A stretch of 64,000 nt of DNA from Chryseomonas sp014190935 (GCF_014190935.1 NZ_JACHVV010000003.1:850843-914842); one strand, 5' to 3'. Positions 35,087 to 45,593 are shown, counted from the first letter of the stretch. The notes: generated by a model not told the origin, from the letters alone. Program-made: numbers and translations.

Positions 35087-35944
35087 TCACACTCGGGCCC
35101 TGCGGCGAAAGCTCAGGTTGTCGATCAGCCGGGTCTGGCCGAGGTAGGCCGCTACCAGCAGGACCAGCGCAGCGGTGTCCGGCCCGGCCGGTTGCAGACT
35201 CAGCTGCTCGCGCAGTTCCAGGTAGTCCACCTTAAGCCCCTGAGCTTGCAATTCGGCGACACCGGCGGCCAGGGTCGGCTCGACCGCGGCGCCAGCGGCG
35301 AGTTGATCGGCGAGTCGCCTGAGCAGGCTGTACAGGCAGGGCGCACTGGCGCGCTGACCGTCGTCGAGATAGCCATTGCGTGACGACAACGCCAGGCCGT
35401 CGGTGGCCCGCACCGTGGGCTGGGCGACGATCTCGATGGGCATGTCGAGATCCTGGACCAGCTTGCGGATCACCGCCAGCTGCTGATAGTCCTTTTCGCC
35501 AAAGACCGCCACGTCCGGTTGCGCCATCTGGAACAGCTTGGTGACCACCGTCGCCACGCCTTCGAAATGCCCGGGCCGGCGTGCGCCGCAGAGGCCTTCC
35601 GACACCTGGGGGACGCTCACCCGGGTCAGGCCGTCCATGCCGCTGGGATACATCTCGGCCACCGCCGGTGCGAACAGCAGGTCGCAATGGGCCTCGTGCA
35701 GCTGGCGGCTGTCTTCGGCCAGGGTGCGGGGATAGGTGTCCAGATCCTCGCCGGGGCCGAACTGCAGCGGATTGACGAAGATGCTCGCCACCACGAAGTC
35801 GGCGTGGCGCCGGGCAGTGTCCACCAGGGCGATATGGCCGGCGTGCAGATTGCCCATGGTGGGCACCAGGCCGATACGCAAGCCCTGGCGGCGCGCGGCG
35901 ACGACGGCGGCGCGCAATTCGCGGACGCTATGGACCGTTTTCAT
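35087..35944 (-). CDS. panC: Pantothenate synthetase
   Basis: A 285-residue pantoate-beta-alanine ligase. The ATP-binding PTMGNLHAGHIALV (about 28-41), FVNPLQFGPGEDLDTYPR (about 56-73), FGEKDYQQL (about 147-155) and LSSRNGYL (about 185-192) are intact. The ATG overlaps the panB stop, so panB-panC are coupled. Normally panD (beta-alanine supply) follows; here a terminator follows instead, so beta-alanine must come from a panD elsewhere or another route. Confidence 0.96.
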   Translation of the reverse strand: MKTVHSVRELRAAVVAARRQGLRIGLVPTMGNLHAGHIALVDTARRHADFVVASIFVNPLQFGPGEDLDTYPRTLAEDSRQLHEAHCDLLFAPAVAEMYPSGMDGLTRVSVPQVSEGLCGARRPGHFEGVATVVTKLFQMAQPDVAVFGEKDYQQLAVIRKLVQDLDMPIEIVAQPTVRATDGLALSSRNGYLDDGQRASAPCLYSLLRRLADQLAAGAAVEPTLAAGVAELQAQGLKVDYLELREQLSLQPAGPDTAALVLLVAAYLGQTRLIDNLSFRRRARV

Positions 35945-36741
35945 GCGGAGAATCCGTGTTCGGGAGCAGGAAAGCTGCCGTTCTTGACGGCGGCGACGTA
36001 GGCCGCCAGGGCAGCCTGGATGCTGTCCTGACCGGCCATGAAGTTACGCACGAATTTCGGTGTGCGCCCGCGCAGGGCCAGGCCGAGCATGTCGTGCAGT
36101 ACCAGCACCTGGCCATCGGTGGCGGCACCGGCGCCGATGCCGATCACCGGCACCCGGGCGGCCCGGGTGATTTCTTCGGCCAGCGCCGAGGGCACGCATT
36201 CCAGCAGCAGCATGGCCGCGCCGGCTTCTTCCAGCTCACGCGCCGCCTCGCGCAGTTGCTGCGCCCGGAGCGGATCGCGGCCCTGTACCTTGAAGCCGCC
36301 GAAGACATTGACCGACTGGGGCGTCAGGCCCAGGTGGGCGCAGACCGGCACGCCATTGGCGGCCAGACGGCGAATCGGCTCGGCCAGCCAGGCATCGCCC
36401 TCGAGCTTGACCATCTGCGCGCCCGCCTGCATCAGGCGACCGGCGCTGGTCAGGGTCTGCTCCAGGGTGGCATAGGTCATGAACGACAGGTCGGCGACGA
36501 TGAAGGCACCCGCGTGGCCGCGCTTGACGCAGGCGGTATGGTAGACCATGTCGTCGAGGGTCACCGGCAGGGTGCTGTCGTGACCCTGCAGCACCATGCC
36601 GAGGGAATCGCCGATCAGCAGCATCTCCACGCCGGCCTGACTGGCGGCCTGGGCGAAGGTGGCATCGTAGGCGGTCAGCATGGCGATCTTTTCGCCGCGC
36701 TGCTTGAGCCCCTGAAGGGTCGTGAGGCTGATATCAGGCAT
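35941..36741 (-). CDS. panB: Ketopantoate hydroxymethyltransferase
   Basis: A 266-residue enzyme adding a hydroxymethyl group from methylene-THF to alpha-ketoisovalerate. Signatures: MLTAYDATFAQAASQAGV (about 21-38), IGDSLGMVLQGHDSTLPVT (about 43-61), VKLEGDA, GHLGLTPQ-like CAHLGLTPQS (about 134-143) and VIGIGAGAATDGQVLV (about 198-213). Its folate-linked chemistry matches the neighbouring folK. It overlaps panC by four bases and follows folK by 129 bases. Confidence 0.96.
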   Translation of the reverse strand: MPDISLTTLQGLKQRGEKIAMLTAYDATFAQAASQAGVEMLLIGDSLGMVLQGHDSTLPVTLDDMVYHTACVKRGHAGAFIVADLSFMTYATLEQTLTSAGRLMQAGAQMVKLEGDAWLAEPIRRLAANGVPVCAHLGLTPQSVNVFGGFKVQGRDPLRAQQLREAARELEEAGAAMLLLECVPSALAEEITRAARVPVIGIGAGAATDGQVLVLHDMLGLALRGRTPKFVRNFMAGQDSIQAALAAYVAAVKNGSFPAPEHGFSA

Positions 36742-36870
36742 GCAAGGGGTCCTCGTGGGACGGCGCTATGGTTGTTGTCTGGGCGCCGCGGGCGCGGGGT
36801 GGCCGCGCGCAAACGGCTGCTATAGTCCCGGCGCGTCCGGCACAAGTCAATGCTCGGTGTTACGGCTGTG

Positions 36871-37374
36871 TTACCGGCTGGGTGACGACGGTAGCAGCCG
36901 TTCCAGGCCTTCGAAAGGGCAGGCGGACAGCAGGTCCGGCAAGCGGCGGCCGTCGGGCAGGTGCAGCGCGGGGGCCAGCTCGGCCAGCGGATAAAGAACG
37001 AAGGCGCGGGCCTGGAGGTGATAGTGCGGCACCTGCAGGCGCGGCTCGTCGATCAACCGTTCGCCGAACAGCAGGATGTCGATGTCCAGGGTGCGCGGAC
37101 CCCAGCGTTCGTCCTTGCGCACGCGGCCCTGCTGCTGCTCGATGGCCTGGGTGGCGTCGAGCAGCGCCAGCGGGGCGAGGGTGGTATCCAGCGCGGCGAC
37201 GGCATTGACGTAGCGCGGCTGGTCGGGCGGCCCCAGGGGATCGCTGGCATAGAAGGCGGAGACTGCCACCAGCTGACTCTCGGGCAGGCTGGCCAGGGCC
37301 TCCAGGGCCGCGTCCAGCTGCTGCCGCGGCTCGGCCAGGTTGCTGCCCAGGCCGAGATAGACCCGTTCCATCAT
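36871..37374 (-). CDS. folK: HPPK, 7,8-dihydro-6-hydroxymethylpterin pyrophosphokinase
   Basis: A 167-residue folate enzyme. Signatures: VYLGLGSNLAEPRQQL (about 5-20), YVNAVAALDT (about 55-64) and the catalytic ERWGPRTLDIDILLF (about 88-102). Two adjacent ATGs exist; the first overlaps the pcnB stop as ATGA, pointing to coupled translation. Order pcnB-folK-panB-panC is conserved in pseudomonads. Confidence 0.95.
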   Translation of the reverse strand: MMERVYLGLGSNLAEPRQQLDAALEALASLPESQLVAVSAFYASDPLGPPDQPRYVNAVAALDTTLAPLALLDATQAIEQQQGRVRKDERWGPRTLDIDILLFGERLIDEPRLQVPHYHLQARAFVLYPLAELAPALHLPDGRRLPDLLSACPFEGLERLLPSSPSR

Positions 37375-38762
37375 TCGTCGCCGGCGGTGGGCGCATCCGA
37401 GGTGCGCCGCTTGCGATTGCTGCCGCCACGGCGGCGTCGCTTGGCCGGTGCGCCTTCGTCCCGGCTGAGATTCTTGATCATCTCGCGCCGCTGGCTGTCA
37501 CCGACCTCCTGGTAGCGCGTCCACCAGTCGCCCAGGCCGCCGGTCTCCTCGCCCGCGCTCTCGCGCAGCAGCAGGAAGTCGTAGCCGGCACGGAAGCGTG
37601 GATTTTCCAGCAGTTGATCGGCGCGCTTGCCCTGGCGGCGTGGCAGGCGTTCCTGCATGTCCCAGATCTCGCGCATCGGCAGGGTGAAGCGCTTGGGGAC
37701 GGCGGTGCGCTGGCACTGCTGCAGGGTAAGGTCGTGGGCGGCTTCCTGCATGGCTGGAATCGGTGCCAGGCCGAGCTCTTGGTGATGACGGACGCGCTCG
37801 GGCAGCGCCGGCCAGAGTAGCGCGGCGAACAGGAAGGCCGGAGTGACCGGCTTGCCTTCACGGATGCGGGTATCGGTATTGGCCAGGGCCTGGCGGATCA
37901 GGCTGCCGGCGTATTCCGGGTCGCGTTCCAGGGCTTCGCCACTGGCCGGGAACAGCGGGGCGAACAGGCCGTACTGGCAGAGCAGCTCGAAGGTGCGTTC
38001 GGCCTTTCCGCCGAGCAGCAGCTTGATGACCTCGTCGAACAGCCGCGGTGCGGGAATGTCACGCAGCAGCGGCGCCAGGCGACTGATGGGCTCGGCGGTG
38101 GCGGTCTCGATCTGGAAGTCCAGCTTGGCGGCGAAGCGCACGGCGCGCAGCATCCGTACCGGATCTTCCAGGTAGCGCTGCTCCGGGTCACCGATCAGGC
38201 GGATCTGCCGCAGGCGGATGTCCTGGGTGCCATTGGCGTAGTCGAGGATGCGCTCGCCACTGGCGTCGTAGTAGAGCGCGTTGATAGTGAAGTCGCGCCG
38301 CTGGGCATCCTGTTCCTGGTTGCCATAGATGTTGTCGCGCAGGATCCGCCCGCTTTCATGGCGCGAGCCCTGGGCCTCGTCCTCGGCATCGCCGGTGGGA
38401 TGGTTGGCGCGGAAGGTCGCGACCTCGATGATCTCGCGGCCGAAATGCACGTGGACCAGCTTGAAACGGCGGCCGATGACCCGTGCATTGCGGAATTCGG
38501 CCCGCACCTGTTCGGGCGTGGCACTGGTGGCGACATCGAAGTCCTTGGGCTCGAAGCCCAGTAGCAGGTCCCGGACGCAACCGCCCACCAGGTAGGCCTG
38601 ATAACCCGCCTTTTCCAGCCGCTCGACGACGCTCAGGGCGTAGCGGCTGATGCGCTCTCGTTCCAGAGCATGCTGACTGCGGGGCAGTTCGATGGGCAAG
38701 GCAGGCGCGGGCGGAGTACGCCGCAGGGGCGAGCGCAGAGTCTGGATCAGCTTCTTCAGCAT
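37371..38762 (-). CDS. pcnB: Poly(A) polymerase I
   Basis: A 463-residue class-II nucleotidyltransferase that adds 3' A-tails to RNA, marking it for decay. The nucleotidyltransferase motif LVGGCVRDLLLGFEPKDFDV (about 57-76) distinguishes the family; RRDFTINALYYD (about 155-166) and the RNA-binding RARFRAGYDFLLLR-like segment follow. The basic C-terminal tail (KRRRRGGSNRKRR) is typical of PcnB rather than CCA enzymes. It lies just downstream of crcZ, as in other pseudomonads. Confidence 0.94.
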   Translation of the reverse strand: MLKKLIQTLRSPLRRTPPAPALPIELPRSQHALERERISRYALSVVERLEKAGYQAYLVGGCVRDLLLGFEPKDFDVATSATPEQVRAEFRNARVIGRRFKLVHVHFGREIIEVATFRANHPTGDAEDEAQGSRHESGRILRDNIYGNQEQDAQRRDFTINALYYDASGERILDYANGTQDIRLRQIRLIGDPEQRYLEDPVRMLRAVRFAAKLDFQIETATAEPISRLAPLLRDIPAPRLFDEVIKLLLGGKAERTFELLCQYGLFAPLFPASGEALERDPEYAGSLIRQALANTDTRIREGKPVTPAFLFAALLWPALPERVRHHQELGLAPIPAMQEAAHDLTLQQCQRTAVPKRFTLPMREIWDMQERLPRRQGKRADQLLENPRFRAGYDFLLLRESAGEETGGLGDWWTRYQEVGDSQRREMIKNLSRDEGAPAKRRRRGGSNRKRRTSDAPTAGDE

Positions 38763-38869
38763 GCGAGTTTCTGTTCGGAGAGACGGCTATACGCAATCTG
38801 GCCCACAGTGGGAACCGTTGCGCAATAGATAAGGAGGGGATCTTGAACGAGGGAGGGGAGGCTGTCAAA

Positions 38870-39248
38870 GGCACTGGGGGAGCCGAAGCTCCCCCCCAAA
38901 GTGGTACGTGCTTTGTTTTTATTGTTTATCCAGACCTCTTGTTTTTCTTGTGTGGTCTGTTCCGTGCGGTTACCTGCCGCCGGAAAGGCTCTGAAGTCTA
39001 GAGCCAAGAGCAAACGGATTACTTTGGAAGCTGATGCCGTCAGGATCATTCCTGCTCTGCCTGGTACGGGTGCTGCCTCGGGACAGTTTTGTTGTTCTCT
39101 GGCCTGACATCGCGCGGACCATCCCGCTAGACGACTCTTCTCCAAAATGATCAGTTAGCTACGCCTCCGCCTGCTTGTTCTTATTGTGCTGGAGTCGCTA
39201 CGTCTTGTTTTTGTTATGGGGTGGGTACGTTCTTATTGTTCTTGTACG
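38870..39248 (-). ncRNA. crcZ: CrcZ small RNA (Hfq/Crc decoy)
   Basis: The cbrB-pcnB gap holds a roughly 379-base transcript unit read leftward. On the minus strand six A-rich Hfq/Crc-type motifs (AAnAAnAA-like) appear: at plus coordinates 39230-39244, 39204-39216, 39174-39187, 39086-39098, 38936-38952 and 38911-38928. A sigma-54 promoter lies just upstream (39258-39273) and a GC-rich UUCG-loop terminator ends it. Position, size and motif count agree with CrcZ of P. aeruginosa (about 407 nt), which sequesters Hfq/Crc and relieves catabolite repression. The exact ends are inferred from promoter and terminator. Confidence 0.88.
38876..38895 (-). terminator. CrcZ terminator with UUCG tetraloop
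   Basis: GGGGGAGC/GCTCCCCC 8-bp stem closing a TTCG loop on the minus strand, followed by AGTGCCTTTG; a very stable hairpin though the U-tract is short. Confidence 0.75.
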
Positions 39249-39257
39249 AGAACATAA

Positions 39258-39273
39258 AGCAGATGCCGTGCCA
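39258..39273 (-). promoter_or_regulatory. Sigma-54 promoter of crcZ
   Basis: On the minus strand TGGCACGGCATCTGCT fits the -24/-12 consensus (TGGCACG-N4-TTGCW) with one deviation in the -12 element. Expected transcription start is near 39247, right at the first A-rich motif. Confidence 0.8.
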
Positions 39274-39370
39274 GTTTTGAAAAAGCCTTTATTTTCAGTG
39301 ACTTATGAAAAATGTAGCCTTTTTGCTCAGGGGCTACAGGCAGATTTTCGTTACCGCTGAACCCGCCGGC

Positions 39371-39386
39371 TGTTACGGCGGTAACA
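39371..39386. promoter_or_regulatory. CbrB upstream activator sites for crcZ
   Basis: TGTTAC-GGCG-GTAACA at 39371-39386 is a perfect 6+6 palindrome about 100 bases upstream of the sigma-54 promoter. Half-sites TGTTAC (39419-39424) and GTTAC (39350-39354) flank it. CbrB is reported to bind TTAC/GTAA-type palindromes upstream of crcZ in P. putida; assignment by position and symmetry. Confidence 0.7.
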
Positions 39387-39460
39387 CATTGCAAAGGATG
39401 GGGAGGCGACGAGCGGTGTGTTACCGCGGGACGTGCGGGGCTGTCACGCCCCGGCGCGGA

Positions 39461-40876
<1,416 letters not shown>

Positions 40877-40991
40877 CAAGTGCGCTCTCTTACGGGAAGG
40901 CAAGACGACCCACGCCAGGCAGCGTGTCTTGTCGCGGTCGTCTGGACTTCCGAATGCTTTAGCAGATCCATCCAGCAGGCGGATGGCTCCG

Positions 40992-43940
40992 TCACGGCGC
41001 CTCCGGCAACCCGAGATAGCGCGGCAGCAGTACCCGAATGCGGGTGCCCTGGCCGGTCACGGGGTCGGTAGGACTATCGATCATTATCTGACCATAATGC
41101 TCTTCTACGATGGAATAGACCAGCGCCAAGCCAAGCCCTGTCCCCTTGCCCGGATCCTTGGTGGTGAAGAAGGGTTCGAACAGCCGACTGACGATGGCCT
41201 TGGGAATGCCGCTGCCTTCGTCCTCGACGCTCAGGGTCACGGTCTGGCCGTGGGCCTCGCTGCGCACCCGGATCGGCGCGCCGGGCGGCGAGGCGTCGCG
41301 GGCGTTGGACAGCAGGTTGATCATCACCTGCACCAGCCGTTGGGGATCGCCCTGCACCAAGTGTTCCGGGTCGCAGAGATTGAAGAAGTCGACGTCTACA
41401 CTCTGACGATTGAGCGAGAGCAGGGCGATGGCCTCCTGGGCCGCCTCGGCCACGCACACCGGTTCGTGGGCCTGCTGGCGGCCGCCGGCATGGGCGAAAC
41501 TCATCAGCGACTGGACGATGCGGGTGATGCGGCGGGTCTGCTCGATGATCTGGCTGCTGATCTCGTCGATCTCTTCGTCCGCCTCGCGCTCTTCGCGCAG
41601 ATTCTGCGCCAGGCAGGCGATGCCGGTGACCGGGTTGCCAATCTCGTGGGCGACGCCTGCGGCCAGCCGGCCGATGGAGGCCAGGCGCTCGGAGTGGATC
41701 AGGCGGTCTTCCAGCAGCTGGGTCTCGCTGATGTCTTCCACCACCAGCACCGTACCGTTGCTGCCCACCGCCAGGGGTTCGTCGATGGTTGCCTTGTGCA
41801 GGTTGAGCCAGCGCTGCTCGTGTTCCTGGGGCAGCCGCTGCTTGTAGAGGTGCTGCTGCGCCGGTTCGGCGAGAAAGCGCTCGAACAGGTCCTGCCAGGG
41901 ATCGGGCAGGGCGCTCAGGCGCGAGCCCACCACCCGGGCGCCGTCGATGCCGGTGAGTTCTTCCATGGCGCGATTCCACATGAGGATCTCGCGGTCGCGG
42001 GCCAGGGAGCAGACGCCCATGGGCAGCTCCTGCAGGGTCTGGCGGTGATAGCGGCGCAGGGCGTCCAGCTCGGCGGCCAGGCCCGTCAGGCGCGACTGGT
42101 AGTCTTCCAGGCGATTCTCTATGAAGTGGATGTCTTCGGTGGCATAGGCCTCGCTTTCGGCCTTGAACGGCAGAAAGGTCTCGACGATGTCCTGGGCGAC
42201 CCGCGGGCCCATCAGTCCCGAGAGGTTGGCCTCGATGCGATCGCGCAACCGGCGCAGGGCATAGGGGCGGCGCTCGTCATAGGGCAGCAGCAGGTCGGCC
42301 AGGGCGCGCTCGACTTCCTTTTGCGCGGTCTTGGCGCCCAGTGGTTTGGCCAGCTGGGCGGCGAAGTCCTGGGGCGAGCTGGCCGCCAGTTCGCGGCGCT
42401 GCGGGCGGCGGACGTTGTCCACCGCGCAGGCCTCGGCGGCGCTCTTCTCTTCTTCGCTGGCCTCGGTGAACAGCGAGACCAGGGCGAACACCAGCACGTT
42501 GACGGTCAGCGAGGCCACGGCGGCGAGGTGCCAGTTGCTGGCGCTGATGCGATAGCTGAAGACGCCGATGTGCAGCGGGTTGATGTCGGCCACCAGCGGC
42601 ATGAGCATGCTCAGGAACCACAGGCCCAGGCCGCACAGCAGGCCGGCGATGAAGCCCTTGCGATTGGCCGTCTGCCAGTAGAGCACCGACAGCGCGCCGG
42701 GCAGGAATTGCACGGTGGCGACAAAGGAGACAATGCCCAGGCTGGAGAGATCGCCATGGCCCTGCAGCAGGCGATAGAAGCCGTAGCTGCCGAGGATGAT
42801 GGCGGCGATCAGCATGCGCCGGGTCATGCGCAGCCAGCGATAGATGTTGCCGTCGGTGGGCGGCTGGTAGAGCGGCAGCACGATGTGGTTGAGCAGCATG
42901 CCCGACAGCGCCATGGTCACCACGATGATCAGGCCGCTGGCCGCCGACAGGCCGCCGACAAAGGCCACCAGCGCCAGCAGCGGATTGTCCAGCGCCAGGC
43001 CCACGCCCAGGGTGAAGTACTCCGGCGGCGTCGGCGAACCCAGCGCCAGGCCACCCCAGAGAATCGGCGGCACCGCCAGGCTGATCAGCAGCAGGAACAG
43101 CGGCAGGCCCCAGCTGGCGCTGACCAGCGCCTGGGGGCTGAGATTCTCGGTAAAGGCCATGTGGTACATGTGCGGGGTGACGATGGCTGCGGCGAAGAAC
43201 ACCAGCAGCAGGATCCGCCAGGGGCCTTCCTGCAGCGGGGTGTGCAGGGTGGAGAGGGCGCTCTGGTTCTGCTGCAGCCAGGTCTCCAGGCCGTTGGGGC
43301 CGCCGAACACGGTATAGAGGGTGACGCCGCCAACGATGCCCAGGGCCAGCAGCTTGACCAGGGATTCGAAGGCGATGGCCACCACCAGGCCCTCGTGGCG
43401 CTCCTTGGAATTGATCTGGCGCGCGCCGAAGAGCATGGCGAACAGGGTGATCAGCAGGCAGAAGCCCAGCGCCGGGGCGTCCTGGGCGCGGGCCTGCACC
43501 AGAATGCCGGTGCTGGTGGCCACCGCCTGGATCTGCAGCGCCAGCAGCGGCAGCACGGCGATCAGCATGCCCAGGCTGGTGAGGGCGCCGGCCCAGGTGC
43601 TGCGGAAGCGGAAGGCGAAGAGATCGGCCAGCGAGGCCAACTGGTAGGCGCGGGTCAGGCGCAGGATGGGATAGAGCAATACCGGCGCCAGCAGAAAGGC
43701 GCCGCACAGCCCCAGGTAATAGGCGAGAAAGCCGTAGCCGTAGTCGTAGGCCAGGCCCACGGTGCCATAGAAGGCCCAGGCGCTGGCATAGACGCCAAGC
43801 GACAGGGTGTAGATCAGCGGATGGCGCACCAGCCGGCGCGGCACCCAGCCCTTCTCGGTCATCCAGGCGACGCCAAAGAAGATCAGCAGGTAACCGGCGC
43901 TGATCAGGACCAGTTGGGACAGACTAAAGCTCGTCGGCAT
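40992..43940 (-). CDS. cbrA: CbrA transporter-linked sensor histidine kinase
   Basis: A 982-residue hybrid of an SLC5-like transporter and a histidine kinase. The first ~490 residues give about 13 membrane helices of the sodium/solute symporter fold; a STAC-like linker and coiled coil precede a PAS domain (about 620-720); HisKA has the phospho-His in AAGVAHEIGNPVTGIACL (about 755-772); HATPase follows with NLLSNARDASP and GTGLGLALVYSIV. It senses nutrient (histidine/C:N) status and phosphorylates CbrB. The 5' end overlaps cbrX by 17 bases. Confidence 0.95.
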   Translation of the reverse strand: MPTSFSLSQLVLISAGYLLIFFGVAWMTEKGWVPRRLVRHPLIYTLSLGVYASAWAFYGTVGLAYDYGYGFLAYYLGLCGAFLLAPVLLYPILRLTRAYQLASLADLFAFRFRSTWAGALTSLGMLIAVLPLLALQIQAVATSTGILVQARAQDAPALGFCLLITLFAMLFGARQINSKERHEGLVVAIAFESLVKLLALGIVGGVTLYTVFGGPNGLETWLQQNQSALSTLHTPLQEGPWRILLLVFFAAAIVTPHMYHMAFTENLSPQALVSASWGLPLFLLLISLAVPPILWGGLALGSPTPPEYFTLGVGLALDNPLLALVAFVGGLSAASGLIIVVTMALSGMLLNHIVLPLYQPPTDGNIYRWLRMTRRMLIAAIILGSYGFYRLLQGHGDLSSLGIVSFVATVQFLPGALSVLYWQTANRKGFIAGLLCGLGLWFLSMLMPLVADINPLHIGVFSYRISASNWHLAAVASLTVNVLVFALVSLFTEASEEEKSAAEACAVDNVRRPQRRELAASSPQDFAAQLAKPLGAKTAQKEVERALADLLLPYDERRPYALRRLRDRIEANLSGLMGPRVAQDIVETFLPFKAESEAYATEDIHFIENRLEDYQSRLTGLAAELDALRRYHRQTLQELPMGVCSLARDREILMWNRAMEELTGIDGARVVGSRLSALPDPWQDLFERFLAEPAQQHLYKQRLPQEHEQRWLNLHKATIDEPLAVGSNGTVLVVEDISETQLLEDRLIHSERLASIGRLAAGVAHEIGNPVTGIACLAQNLREEREADEEIDEISSQIIEQTRRITRIVQSLMSFAHAGGRQQAHEPVCVAEAAQEAIALLSLNRQSVDVDFFNLCDPEHLVQGDPQRLVQVMINLLSNARDASPPGAPIRVRSEAHGQTVTLSVEDEGSGIPKAIVSRLFEPFFTTKDPGKGTGLGLALVYSIVEEHYGQIMIDSPTDPVTGQGTRIRVLLPRYLGLPEAP

Positions 43941-44100
43941 CGCGCTGGCTCTGCAGGATGAAGGTCACCACGATGAGGATGAGCCACAGCAGGTAGGGGC
44001 GATACCAGGCGCCGCTGGGAGCGATCCACCAATCCATGATGGCGGGGGAGAACAGATAGATGCCTACCACAAGGAGCAGGACCAGCCGGTAGATGTACAT
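43924..44100 (-). CDS. cbrX: CbrX small membrane protein
   Basis: A 58-residue protein with two hydrophobic helices (about 5-20 and 33-50) and a charged C-terminus (SQRDADEL). It overlaps the cbrA start by 17 bases in a different frame, an arrangement reported for cbrX in P. putida, where its translation controls cbrA. Start MYIYRLVLLL chosen for the GGAAC site upstream; a longer frame to 44139 is less likely. Function of the peptide itself is unknown. Confidence 0.82.
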   Translation of the reverse strand: MYIYRLVLLLVVGIYLFSPAIMDWWIAPSGAWYRPYLLWLILIVVTFILQSQRDADEL

Positions 44101-44204
44101 GCGCGGTTCCCGAACGGCGATGGCGCCATGGTAAAGCAAAAGCGCTGTACCCCGGAGAGGGGGGCTTCTACGGTGAAGGCTTCCTTGCCCGCTGGAGTTC
44201 GCCG

Positions 44205-44621
44205 ATGACCAGGCCCCGCCTCGCCGCCGTGCTGGAAACCGCGCTCTATGTCGCCAATCTGCCGAGGGCCCGGCGCTTCTATGACGAGGTGCTGGGCCTG
44301 GCGCCCTTGTTCGCCGACGAACGCCTGGCCGCCTATGCAGTGGGCGCCAGCGTCCTGTTGCTGTTCCAGCGGGGCACTACCGAGCAACCGGCCAGGTTGC
44401 CGGGCGGCTGCATCCCGCCTCACGGCGCCCAGGGCTGTCAGCACCTGGCCCTGGCAATCGCGGCGGACGAGCTGGAGGCCTGGGCCGCGCACCTGGCAGC
44501 TGCCGAAGTCGCCATCGAGGAGCGCACCCAATGGCCACGTGGCGCGATCAGCCTGTATTTCCGCGATCCGGACGGGCACCTGCTGGAGTTGGTCACGCCC
44601 GGACTCTGGCCCAACTACTAG
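44205..44621 (+). CDS. VOC superfamily protein (glyoxalase/dioxygenase fold)
   Basis: A 138-residue paired beta-alpha-beta-beta-beta protein. LETALYVANLPRARRFYDEVLGL (split by the helix break at AN) opens the first module and SLYFRDPDGHLLELVTPGLW ends the second. Candidate metal ligands are His in QHLALAI and Glu in LLELV. Specific substrate cannot be told. Divergent from cbrX and its stop overlaps the convergent gluQ stop. Confidence 0.85.
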   Translation: MTRPRLAAVLETALYVANLPRARRFYDEVLGLAPLFADERLAAYAVGASVLLLFQRGTTEQPARLPGGCIPPHGAQGCQHLALAIAADELEAWAAHLAAAEVAIEERTQWPRGAISLYFRDPDGHLLELVTPGLWPNY

Positions 44622-45508
44622 TCCGGCAGCTGGGCTTCGGCCAGGTGCGGCACCCGCGGGATCAGCGCGGCGTCCCAGTGGGCGACGCCCCAGGCCAGTA
44701 CCCTGGTCGGGGGCTCCTCGGCCAGCGCCGGGTGGGTCGGCTGGCCCAGGGCGCGCAGGGCGCGTACCAGCAGGGCGCCGGCCTGTTCGGAAGGCAGCGG
44801 CGGCGAGCGGTAACTCTTACCCAGCTTGTGGCCGTCGGGCTGGATCAGTAGCGGCACATGCAGGTAGCGCGGCGACGGATGGCCGAGCAATTCCTGCAGA
44901 TAGAGCTGGCGCGGCGTGGAATCCAGCAGGTCGGCGCCCCGCACCACGTTGGTCATGCCCTGCAGGGCATCGTCCATCACCACCGCCAGCTGGTAGGCGA
45001 TCAGGCCGTCGCGACGCTGGATGACGAAGTCACCCACCTCGCGCCCCAGGTGATGGCGGAATTCGCCCTGCACGCGGTCGACGAAGCGGTAGTCCAGCTC
45101 AGGGACGCGGATGCGGATGGCGGCGCCCGTTTCCGGCAGGCCGCGATTGCGGCAGTAGCCGGGGTAGAGTCCGCCACTGCCTTCGAGCTGCTTGCGCGAG
45201 CAGTCACAGGCATAGGCCAGCCCGCTGGCCAGCCACTGCGCGATGACCGCGCGATAGGCGTCCAGGCGCTCGCTCTGGCGCAGCACCGGGCCGTCCCATT
45301 CGAAGCCGTAGGCCTCCAGGGTGGTAAGGATGGCCGCCTGGGCGCCCGGGACCTCGCGCGGCGGATCCAGGTCTTCCATGCGCACCAGCCAGCGCCCGCC
45401 CGCGGCGCGGGCATCCAGGTAGGAGGCAAGGGCGGCGACCAGCGAACCGAAGTGCAGATAGCCGCTGGGCGTGGGAGCGAACCGGCCGACATAGGGGCGC
45501 CTGGACAT
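44618..45508 (-). CDS. gluQ: Glutamyl-Q tRNA(Asp) synthetase
   Basis: A 296-residue GluRS paralogue lacking the anticodon domain; it glutamylates queuosine at position 34 of tRNA-Asp. N-terminal RFAPTPSGYLHFGSL carries the HIGH-like signature; CDC...YPGYC gives the zinc-binding set (Cys near 99, 101, 117); KLGKS (about 233-237) replaces KMSKS. The dksA-gluQ pairing is conserved in gamma-proteobacteria. Confidence 0.94.
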   Translation of the reverse strand: MSRRPYVGRFAPTPSGYLHFGSLVAALASYLDARAAGGRWLVRMEDLDPPREVPGAQAAILTTLEAYGFEWDGPVLRQSERLDAYRAVIAQWLASGLAYACDCSRKQLEGSGGLYPGYCRNRGLPETGAAIRIRVPELDYRFVDRVQGEFRHHLGREVGDFVIQRRDGLIAYQLAVVMDDALQGMTNVVRGADLLDSTPRQLYLQELLGHPSPRYLHVPLLIQPDGHKLGKSYRSPPLPSEQAGALLVRALRALGQPTHPALAEEPPTRVLAWGVAHWDAALIPRVPHLAEAQLPD

Positions 45509-45555
45509 AGCTCAACCTGTAGCTGTCGGAGATAGCCGAAGTCTGCAAAGAACAA

Positions 45556-45573
45556 AGGGCGCCGTAGCGCCCT
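45556..45573 (-). terminator. Terminator between dksA and gluQ
   Basis: AGGGCGC/GCGCCCT 7-bp stem, CGTA loop, followed on the minus strand by TTGTTCTTT. Likely partial, as dksA-gluQ are often co-transcribed. Confidence 0.75.
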
Positions 45574-45593
45574 CTTCGGTGAGGCAGCGGGAC

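Noticed and set aside
36858..36874. Two TGTTAC hexamers at the folK end, like CbrB half-sites
   Set aside because: They are direct, not inverted, have no GTAACA partner, overlap the folK stop and lie near no sigma-54 promoter.
38901..39107. 68-codon plus-strand frame in the cbrB-pcnB gap
   Set aside because: Lies antisense to the CrcZ RNA; Phe/Leu-rich only because CrcZ is A-rich on the other strand.
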